From positions 1 to 34,489 of the forward strand of contig CAJUBL010000032.1 in the NCBI GenBank assembly GCA_910584665.1: 34,489 nucleotides of DNA, read 5' to 3'. The notes beneath the pieces were generated by a model. It was not told the origin of the DNA and searched no databases. It was given only the letters and a program-made list of their open reading frames with translations. The position numbers and the translations under genes were made by a program. Of the stretch, positions 7,322 to 14,023 are shown piece after piece. Position 1 is the first letter of the stretch. Every line of letters begins with the position of its first letter. This stretch comes from an uncultured Muribaculaceae bacterium. GTDB taxonomy: Bacteria; Bacteroidota; Bacteroidia; Bacteroidales; Muribaculaceae.

Positions 7322-9574
7322 TTACCGCGAATCTATATCCACGCCAAGCGATACTCCTACTGTAAGCGGCGCACCACGCTGGACAAATTCATTACCTATT
7401 GACTTAAAATAGAATGTTGAATATTTTACGCGGTTGAGATTCTCACCCCACAACCTCAGAGTGAAAATACCCGAAGTTGCCGAAGCCGACAGCTGCACAG
7501 GCGCATAAAACGGCTGGGAAGCGGTATTATCCTCATTCCAGTATATACGGCCCACGCCCCTCACACCCGCAACGATCTGGATACGGTCTATATGCCAGGA
7601 CGGTATCGAACTGTCAAACCTTACCGCACCATAGAAAGTGTTGAGCGGCGCGTATGGAACAAAACGGCGGCTATAGTCATGAATACCGTCATTATAATCG
7701 ACAAAACGTGCATCGGCATGACCCCACGAGACATTGAATATCCAATGGGAAGACATATGATATTCCGCCGACAGTTCCGCGCCTATGCTTCGCGTCCTGC
7801 CGGCGTTATCCATAATACGACCGGTCGTGGTGCCGTCGGGAAAACGCGTCAGCTGCTGGTTACGGCAGTCGATATAGAATACCGATGCGTCTGCCGAAAG
7901 CCGGCCGCCCAGCATCGAAAAATGCCCTCCGACCTCATAGTTATAACTCTCCTCCGGTTTATAACCCACTATCTCACTGATATCATATCGTGCGGTAATG
8001 CCCATTATCTCCATCAGTTTCTGCTGAAGAAAATCACTGAACATCTGGGTATTGAAACCACCAGGTTTATACCCCTTGGAAAACGATGCATACACATTGC
8101 CGGCAACATTGCCCTGAAGACCGTACATGACGGAGACCTTCGGCAACAGTTCCACATATGTATGTGACAGCACGCCTGACTCGTCAAGATCCACCACCGT
8201 TGTCTCAGGGTCGAGCAAGGGATCATCCCTTCGATATGCCGTGTAGCTTGTCCTGACATAACTGTGATAGTCAAGACTCGGCCTCTCTATCTCCAGACGC
8301 AGAGCGCCGGCAAAGGTAAATCGGCCGAGTCTGTACGTACTGTTGTGATATATGCCTATGCCCCGGGTGGGGTGAGAGAAATCACTGTTAAGCACAAATG
8401 ACGGTTCGTCCCATCGGGTCTCACGGTAAGAATTCATCTGGTTAGGATACTTCAGGATAAGCTCATCTATTCCCTCCTGCATGAATGTCACAGGCGCCCT
8501 CATGGACGTATGACGGGTAAAACCGAACAGACCGGCAAGAAAATCATATCGTCCGCCACGGCGGTCAACAATAAAATCCTGCGTGACTGACGTCTCACGT
8601 CTGCGCTGGGTAAGAGTGAAATAGCTTGCCGGCAGAAAATCCTGATCAAGCGTCATATTGTCATCAATATGCTGGACCGACGTCACCGACGTCACCGACC
8701 ACTGTCCGCGGCGCCATGCCGCTGTCAGACCGTTCAGCCACGAGTTACGACGATAGAAGCAGGTATCGTTATAGGCAATCATACCGGTCCCGAACGACTC
8801 GTAAGGATATCCGCTCTGACTGTTATGATAGAAACGGCCGGTGTTCTCGACACTCCAATCCCTATAAGGGCGCCAGACAGCCTTATACCATGCGCTCCAC
8901 TGCTTCTCTCCACCCACAAGACGGCCGTTGTGCCCGTTGCGGTAATAACCGTCACTCCCGGCAACAGTCGTACCGGCTGCCCCCCCGAATTTATCACCGA
9001 ATCTATGGTACGCGCCTACCGACGCCCTGTAGCTCCCGTACGAACCGCCATCGGCCTTGAGCCTTATACCGGAATATTGCAACGGAGACAGCGTGGTGAT
9101 ATTGATAAGACCGCACATAGTATTACGTCCGTACATGGTGCTCTGCGGACCACGTATCATATCCACTCTCACCATATCATCAAGGTCGAAATCATAATTG
9201 TCCTTGTTCAGTACCGGAATATTGTCTACAGTCAGTCCTACAGCCGGCTGGTCAATACGGGCTCCGATACCACGCACATATATCGACGATGTGATACGCG
9301 AACCGTATCTGGGCATATAGAAATTGGGGACAACATCACTTATCTGATGCATGTTAACAATACCGCAGCGTGCGATTTCGGGAGCACCTATGACCGTTGA
9401 CGACAACGGCTTGCGGCGCAACTGCGATCCTATCTTGACCGCCGTCACAGAGACCTGCGGCAACGACAGCACCGTATCGGCACGTACCGCTGCCGGCTCC
9501 GGAGCCTCGCCATCGCCACGTGCGGCATACACACAGCATGACAGCATCACAATATATAATAACAGTCGCTTCAC
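7322..9574 (-). CDS. TonB-dependent outer-membrane receptor, GTG start
   Basis: The 750-residue product has a signal peptide (MKRLLLYIVMLSCCVYAARG), then a plug domain. Visible plug landmarks are LSLPQVSVTAVKIGSQ, NFYMPRYGSRITSSIYVRGIG, VRVDMIRGPQSTMYGRNTMCG and INITTLSP. A long beta-barrel follows, ending in a typical strand (GAPLTVGVSLGVDIDSR). It lacks the N-terminal carboxypeptidase-like domain of SusC proteins and has no SusD partner, so it is more like a siderophore, haem, cobalamin or small-ligand receptor. The ligand is not evident. The start codon is GTG at 9574, because the next in-frame ATG would remove most of the signal peptide. The GTG lies only 5 bases past a -7 box in a hairpin repeat. 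Confidence 0.93.
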   Translation of the reverse strand: MKRLLLYIVMLSCCVYAARGDGEAPEPAAVRADTVLSLPQVSVTAVKIGSQLRRKPLSSTVIGAPEIARCGIVNMHQISDVVPNFYMPRYGSRITSSIYVRGIGARIDQPAVGLTVDNIPVLNKDNYDFDLDDMVRVDMIRGPQSTMYGRNTMCGLINITTLSPLQYSGIRLKADGGSYGSYRASVGAYHRFGDKFGGAAGTTVAGSDGYYRNGHNGRLVGGEKQWSAWYKAVWRPYRDWSVENTGRFYHNSQSGYPYESFGTGMIAYNDTCFYRRNSWLNGLTAAWRRGQWSVTSVTSVQHIDDNMTLDQDFLPASYFTLTQRRRETSVTQDFIVDRRGGRYDFLAGLFGFTRHTSMRAPVTFMQEGIDELILKYPNQMNSYRETRWDEPSFVLNSDFSHPTRGIGIYHNSTYRLGRFTFAGALRLEIERPSLDYHSYVRTSYTAYRRDDPLLDPETTVVDLDESGVLSHTYVELLPKVSVMYGLQGNVAGNVYASFSKGYKPGGFNTQMFSDFLQQKLMEIMGITARYDISEIVGYKPEESYNYEVGGHFSMLGGRLSADASVFYIDCRNQQLTRFPDGTTTGRIMDNAGRTRSIGAELSAEYHMSSHWIFNVSWGHADARFVDYNDGIHDYSRRFVPYAPLNTFYGAVRFDSSIPSWHIDRIQIVAGVRGVGRIYWNEDNTASQPFYAPVQLSASATSGIFTLRLWGENLNRVKYSTFYFKSIGNEFVQRGAPLTVGVSLGVDIDSR

Positions 9575-9578
9575 GCCA

Positions 9579-9611
9579 CAAAGATACGAATAAGTCGAGA
9601 GAAAAGAGCAA
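9579..9611 (-). promoter_or_regulatory. Promoter-like -33/-7 pair abutting the TonB receptor start
   Basis: The minus strand carries TATCTTTG (9579-9586), an exact TAnnTTTG match, with TTG (9609-9611) 22 bases upstream. The GTG start at 9574 is 5 bases past the box, so transcription from here would give a leaderless or nearly leaderless mRNA. Identical boxes occur in the two more distant repeat units (9654-9661 and 9728-9735), with TTTG at spacings of 21 and 20 bases. Confidence 0.55.
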
Positions 9612-9784
9612 GCTTGCCTGAACTTTTCCGAGCGAAAGTATCTAAGACAAAGTCAAAGATACGGATAAGTCGAATATAAAACCAAACTTGTTTGGGGGTT
9701 ATTGAGCGTGAGTATCTTGGGCGAAGCCAAAGATACGGATAAGTCGGGAGCAAATCAAAATTTATTTTGAATTTGCCGAGCGTG
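9579..9784. repeat. Three tandem hairpin repeats of about 75 bases, each with a promoter-like box
   Basis: Units begin CAAAGATACG[A/G]ATAAGTCG at 9579, 9654 and 9728, and close with CGAGCGTGAGTATCTT-like sequence (diverged in unit 1, shortened in unit 3). Outer arms AAGATAC/GTATCTT can pair. The central stems differ between units but keep pairing: GCAAGCTTGC, CCAAAC-TT-GTTTGG, and CAAAAT-TT-ATTTTG. On the minus strand every unit ends in CGTATCTTTG, a perfect -7 element. Similar intergenic repeats occur in other Bacteroidales. The remainder of the gene-free stretch, 9785-10048, holds only the promoter and long leader of the next gene. Confidence 0.85.
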
Positions 9785-9873
9785 AATCACTCATCCGTCA
9801 GTCATCCGGCGCAATTTAATTTTTTTAAGCAAAAAAAGAACTGATTTATTGCCATATGTGCCGAAAATTTGTC

Positions 9874-9881
9874 TAAATTTG
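9874..9881 (+). promoter_or_regulatory. -7 promoter element for the pseudouridine synthase-asnS unit
   Basis: TAAATTTG is an exact TAnnTTTG match, with a weak TTG (9849-9851) 22 bases upstream. The predicted start near 9888 leaves an unusually long, AT-rich leader of about 160 bases before the ATG at 10049. Confidence 0.55.
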
Positions 9882-10048
9882 TAGCCTCCAATAGACGGTC
9901 AGCCGGAACCGGTGTCATACAATGACACTCAAAGTAGAGAATTTTATTTATAAAACACTGAATTTTAACATTATTCATCAACTATTTTTATTAGAAGAGA
10001 GTTCTATTGATTAATTGATCTAACCCATTTTACGCACACTTTGCCATC

Positions 10049-11641
10049 ATGGAAACGAACGAAAAGAAAACAAAACGCCCACGCATCACCGTGAGCCGCA
10101 ATGCCGACGACAGCGATGCCGCCTCGCATGACACCTCGAGATTTGAACGAGTGAATTACAATCGCCAGCCTACAACGGGCGACAGCAACAACAACAGTGA
10201 AAGTGGACAGACTTCCTATCAGCCACGTCAGTACAACCGCCAGGGAGGTTATAACAACCGTTATAACCAGGGTGGCGGATACAACCGGCAGCAAGGAGGG
10301 TACAACCGTCAGCCCGGCGGATACAATAACCGTTACAATCAGGGTGGCGGATACAATCGCCAGACCACAACGGGCGACAACAACAATGACGGCGAAGGCG
10401 GCCAGACCTCCTATCAGCCACGTCAGTACAACCGCCAGGGAGGTTATAACAACCGTTATAACCAGGGTGGCGGATACAACCGGCAGCAAGGAGGGTACAA
10501 CCGTCAGCCCGGCGGATACAATAACCGTTACAATCAGGGTGGCGGATATAACAACCGCTACAACAACTATAACCAGCCTGACTATAACAACCCGACCGAC
10601 ACAACGGCTGACGGCCATACTGCCGAGGGTAGCGAAAACGCACGGCAGCATACTCAGGAAGGCGGATATCAGCATCGTCCATACAACAGGCAGCAAGGAG
10701 GGTACAATAACCGGCAGCAGGGCGGCTATAACAACCGACAGCAGAACGGATACAATAACCGCCAGCAGGGTGGCTATAACAGCCGTCAGCAGAACGGATA
10801 CAGCAATCAGGGCGGTTACAATAACAACCGGTTCAATAAAAATAACCAGGCCCCGCGTCCCGGAAAGAGTTTCACTCCGCGCCCGAGACGCATCGAGTAC
10901 GAGATGCCTATCCCCGACCCCAACGAACAGATACGCCTCAACAAATTCCTTGCCAATGCGGGACTCTGCTCACGCCGCGAAGCCGACGAATACATACAGC
11001 AGGGACTCGTCAAGGTCAACGACAAGGTTGTCACAGAACTCGGAACCAAGATATCCCACAACGACACCGTCGAGTATAACGGCAAGGCGGTGGCCCTTGA
11101 GAGCAAATGTTACATCCTGCTCAACAAGCCCAAGGACTGCGTGACCACCAGCGACGATCCGAACGGCCGGCTGACAGTGATGGACCTCGTTAAGGGAGCG
11201 TGCGAGGAACGGATATACCCGGTAGGACGGCTCGACCGCAACACCACAGGAGTACTGCTGCTGACCAACGACGGTGATCTCGCATCAAAACTCACACATC
11301 CGAAGTTCATCAAGAAGAAAATCTACCACGTGTGGTGTGACAAAGACATCAGCGAGGACGACATGCAGCGTATCGCCGACGGCATTGAGCTTGAGGACGG
11401 ACCCATCCACGCCGACGCCATAAGCTACGCGACCGAGACCGACCGCAACCAGGCAGGCATAGAGATCCATTCGGGCCGCAACCGCATCGTACGCCGCATA
11501 TTCGAAAGCCTCGGCTACCATGTCACCAAGCTGGACCGTGTATACTTTGCAGGTCTCACCAAGAAAAATCTGCCCCGCGGACGCTGGCGTTACCTCACTC
11601 AGGAGGAAGTCAACTTCCTGCGCATGGGTTCGTTTGAATAA
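10049..11641 (+). CDS. RluB/RsuA-family rRNA pseudouridine synthase with long disordered N-terminus
   Basis: The 530-residue product isomerises uridine to pseudouridine in rRNA by family. Residues 1-30 are charged. Residues 30-285 are a low-complexity region of Gly, Tyr, Asn, Gln and Arg built from QGGYNNRYNQ-type repeats. An S4 RNA-binding domain follows (RLNKFLANAGLCSRREADEY, about 295-345), then the catalytic domain with GRLDRNTTGVLLLTNDG, whose catalytic Asp is residue 396, and HSGRNRIVRRIFESLGY. The catalytic part is of family-normal length. The N-terminal extension is the unusual part, and low-complexity extensions of this sort occur in other Bacteroidota members. The extension contains a 140-base perfect DNA duplication. 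asnS follows after 19 bases, so the two are probably co-transcribed. Confidence 0.92.
   Translation: METNEKKTKRPRITVSRNADDSDAASHDTSRFERVNYNRQPTTGDSNNNSESGQTSYQPRQYNRQGGYNNRYNQGGGYNRQQGGYNRQPGGYNNRYNQGGGYNRQTTTGDNNNDGEGGQTSYQPRQYNRQGGYNNRYNQGGGYNRQQGGYNRQPGGYNNRYNQGGGYNNRYNNYNQPDYNNPTDTTADGHTAEGSENARQHTQEGGYQHRPYNRQQGGYNNRQQGGYNNRQQNGYNNRQQGGYNSRQQNGYSNQGGYNNNRFNKNNQAPRPGKSFTPRPRRIEYEMPIPDPNEQIRLNKFLANAGLCSRREADEYIQQGLVKVNDKVVTELGTKISHNDTVEYNGKAVALESKCYILLNKPKDCVTTSDDPNGRLTVMDLVKGACEERIYPVGRLDRNTTGVLLLTNDGDLASKLTHPKFIKKKIYHVWCDKDISEDDMQRIADGIELEDGPIHADAISYATETDRNQAGIEIHSGRNRIVRRIFESLGYHVTKLDRVYFAGLTKKNLPRGRWRYLTQEEVNFLRMGSFE
10214..10548 (+). repeat. Perfect 140-base in-frame direct duplication (period 195) inside the pseudouridine synthase gene
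   Basis: Bases 10214-10353 and 10409-10548 are identical, synonymous positions included, at a spacing of 195 bases (65 codons). The 55 bases between them are also related but diverged. A second set of shorter GGCTATAAC/CGGCAGCAG-type units continues to about 10830. The spacing is a multiple of three, so loss or gain of a unit keeps the frame. Confidence 0.95.
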
Positions 11642-11660
11642 AACATCTAATTTAACGATA

Positions 11661-13052
11661 ATGAAAAGGACAAAAATTGTCGACATATATGCCGGTGCCA
11701 AGCCTGTAGGCTCGGAGGTAAGCGTGATGGGATGGGTCCGCACTCGCCGCGGCAACAAGCATGTACAGTTTGTAGCTCTCAACGACGGATCAACCATCAG
11801 AAATCTCCAGATCGTTTTAGACATGGAGAAATTTACCGACGAACAGCTCAGGCCCGTCACCACAGGCTCGGCCATCCACATAGAAGGCATCCTCGTGGAA
11901 TCGATGGGCAAGGGACAGAGCATCGAGATCCAGGCAGAGAAACTTGAAATATTCGGTACAGCCGATCCCGACGAATACCCGCTCCAGAAGAAAGGACACA
12001 CTCTGGAATTTCTTCGTGAGAAAGCCCACCTGCGCCCGCGCACCAACACTTTCGGAGCCATACTGCGCATACGCTCGGCTCTGGCCTTCGCCATCCACAG
12101 GTTCTTCCAGGAGCGCGGTTTCTTCTACCTCAACACCCCGCTCATCACTGCAAGCGACTGCGAGGGGGCCGGAGCAATGTTCCAGGTAACCACACTTCCG
12201 CTCAACGAGCTTCCCCGAACAGAGGACGGCTCCATTGACTACTCGGCCGACTTCTTCGGCAAACAGGCAGCCCTGACCGTATCCGGCCAGCTCGAAGGTG
12301 AGCTCGGAGCCACAGCATTAGGTGCCATATACACATTCGGGCCCACATTCCGCGCCGAGAACTCAAACACGCCACGCCACCTGGCCGAGTTCTGGATGAT
12401 AGAACCCGAAATGGCGTTCTATGACATCACCGACAACATGCAGCTCGCCGAGGACTTTGTGAAATACTGCATCCGATACGCTCTCGACAACTGCCATGAC
12501 GATATAGAATTCCTGTCTTCGATGTATGATAAGGAACTTATCACACGTCTGGAGTCGGTTCTTGCCGACAGCTTCGTAAGACTCACCTACACCGAGGGTG
12601 TGGAAATTCTCGAGAAGAGCGGCAGGAAATTCGAATTTCCGGTATACTGGGGTGCCGACCTTTCCAGCGAACATGAGAGATACCTTGTCGAGGAACACTT
12701 CAGACGTCCGGTGATCCTTACCGACTACCCCAGGGAGATCAAGGCTTTCTACATGAAGCAGAACGAAGACGGCAGGACCGTACGCGCCATGGATGTGCTC
12801 TTTCCTCAGATCGGTGAGATCATAGGTGGCTCAGAACGCGAGGAAAGCTATGAGAAACTCATGGCACGTATAGAGGAACTCGGCATACCGATGAAAGACA
12901 TGTGGTGGTATCTTGACACCAGGCGTTTCGGTACCGTACCACACTCGGGATTCGGCCTCGGCTTCGAACGGCTCGTGCTGTTCGTGACCGGTATGACCAA
13001 CATACGAGACGTTATCCCGTTCCCGCGCACACCAGGCAACGCCGAGTTCTGA
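11661..13052 (+). CDS. asnS: Asparaginyl-tRNA synthetase
   Basis: The 463-residue class II synthetase charges tRNA-Asn. It has an N-terminal OB-fold anticodon-binding domain (VSVMGWVRTRRGNKHVQF, about residues 17-34), then the catalytic core with HLRPRTNTFGAILRIRS (motif 1 region), TFGPTFRAENSNTPRHLAEF (motif 2), and GFGLGFERLVLFVTGMTNIRD with IPFPRTPG (motif 3). These are the NRS-type forms. Length is normal. The start at 11661 (MKRTKIVD) is the conserved one; an open frame upstream only overlaps the previous gene. It is followed by a strong terminator. Confidence 0.96.
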   Translation: MKRTKIVDIYAGAKPVGSEVSVMGWVRTRRGNKHVQFVALNDGSTIRNLQIVLDMEKFTDEQLRPVTTGSAIHIEGILVESMGKGQSIEIQAEKLEIFGTADPDEYPLQKKGHTLEFLREKAHLRPRTNTFGAILRIRSALAFAIHRFFQERGFFYLNTPLITASDCEGAGAMFQVTTLPLNELPRTEDGSIDYSADFFGKQAALTVSGQLEGELGATALGAIYTFGPTFRAENSNTPRHLAEFWMIEPEMAFYDITDNMQLAEDFVKYCIRYALDNCHDDIEFLSSMYDKELITRLESVLADSFVRLTYTEGVEILEKSGRKFEFPVYWGADLSSEHERYLVEEHFRRPVILTDYPREIKAFYMKQNEDGRTVRAMDVLFPQIGEIIGGSEREESYEKLMARIEELGIPMKDMWWYLDTRRFGTVPHSGFGLGFERLVLFVTGMTNIRDVIPFPRTPGNAEF

Positions 13053-13071
13053 TCCTGATGATACCATACTT

Positions 13072-13107
13072 AAAAAAGTCCCGCGGCTGACTGTCACGGG
13101 ACTTTTT
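13072..13107 (+). terminator. Intrinsic terminator after asnS
   Basis: AAAAAAGTCCCG and CGGGACTTTTT form an 11-base stem around a 13-base loop, and the stem runs into a T5 tract. It lies 20 bases after the asnS stop. The A-tract on the other arm could also let it work from the opposite direction. Confidence 0.88.
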
Positions 13108-13152
13108 GTATCACATAGGCAATATTTCAGATTCCCTGACGTTCTTGCAATA

Positions 13153-13180
13153 GACAGGAGTGCTCAGCGGACATCCTGTC
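13153..13180. repeat. Inverted repeat upstream of the polysaccharide operon
   Basis: GACAGGA and TCCTGTC are exact 7-base arms separated by 14 bases. They lie 32 bases upstream of the export gene start. This could be an operator or a leader hairpin. I see no UpxY/NusG-like antiterminator gene and no clear TAnnTTTG box in this short spacer. Confidence 0.35.
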
Positions 13181-13211
13181 ATCATAACATCCGAGATATA
13201 AATCAATCATA

Positions 13212-14018
13212 ATGAAACTTGTCAGATACCTGTCATTCATCACCCTTTTAGGTTTAATAAGCAGTTGCTCATCTCATAACCAGCTGTCATACTTCAAAGA
13301 CCTCCCGTCCGATCAGGCCGAGATAATAAGACAGACACTCGACTCAGACTATTCACTTAAAATACAGCCGGACGACGAGCTGCTCATTACCGTCACATCA
13401 CTCGAACCGTCGGCCACAGCTATGTTCAACCTGCCGATGGCCAATATAGCCACACGCGGCACCCAGCAGGTCACCGGCAACGTAGCCATGATGACATACA
13501 TCGTCGACAAGGACGGCAACATACGTTTTCCGCTGTTAGGACAACTGCATGTGGCAGGCATGACAACCAAGGAGCTGACCGACATGCTCGTCGAGAAGAT
13601 ATCGCCCGAAGTCGACGAACCGATGGTCCGGGTGGAACTGGTAAACTTCTGCATCAACGTTCTCGGCGACGTACACTCACCCGGCAAACATTTCACCAAC
13701 CGCGAGTCGGTCACACTGCTTGACGCCCTGGCTATGGCAGGCGACCTCTCTGAATTCGGACATCGCGAGAACATATTGCTCATACGGCGCGAAGGAGACA
13801 GGACCGTTTACCACCGCTTCAATCTGCAGGACAGCAAGAGCCTTGACACCCCCTATTTCTACCTCAGACAGAACGATGTGATATATGTGGAACCCGACAA
13901 AGTCCGGGCCGACAACGCCAAGTACAACAGCAACAACGCCTTCAAGCTCAGCGTCATTTCCACCATCGTAAGCACAGCATCTGTAATCGCTTCATTAGTA
14001 ATCGCACTCACTCGCTAA
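13212..14018 (+). CDS. Wza-like polysaccharide export outer-membrane lipoprotein
   Basis: The 268-residue product is the outer-membrane exit protein of a Wzy-dependent polysaccharide system. It has a lipoprotein signal (MKLVRYLSFITLLGLISSC, Cys19). A Poly_export domain follows (YSLKIQPDDELLITVTSLEP and MTYIVDKDGNIRFPLLGQL), then an SLBB-type domain (INVLGDVHSPGKH, TLLDALAMAGDLSEFG), and a C-terminal hydrophobic helix (LSVISTIVSTASVIASLVIAL). This is the normal Bacteroidales arrangement. It opens the operon and is followed after 5 bases by the Wzc-like gene. Confidence 0.94.
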   Translation: MKLVRYLSFITLLGLISSCSSHNQLSYFKDLPSDQAEIIRQTLDSDYSLKIQPDDELLITVTSLEPSATAMFNLPMANIATRGTQQVTGNVAMMTYIVDKDGNIRFPLLGQLHVAGMTTKELTDMLVEKISPEVDEPMVRVELVNFCINVLGDVHSPGKHFTNRESVTLLDALAMAGDLSEFGHRENILLIRREGDRTVYHRFNLQDSKSLDTPYFYLRQNDVIYVEPDKVRADNAKYNSNNAFKLSVISTIVSTASVIASLVIALTR

Positions 14019-14023
14019 CAGCC

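Noticed and set aside
8669..9400. Long plus-strand frames (also 7592-8167 and 8626-9060) opposite the TonB receptor
   Set aside because: Shadows of the receptor gene, with no domain pattern and unusual composition.
9579..9784. A CRISPR array
   Set aside because: The units are contiguous, hairpin-containing and similar throughout, without unique spacers, and no cas genes are present.
10197..11144. 315-codon frame inside the pseudouridine synthase gene, and a 230-codon Val/Ile-rich antisense frame at 10004-10696
   Set aside because: Both are by-products of the repetitive, stop-poor coding DNA. The in-frame S4 and catalytic domains prove the 10049 frame.
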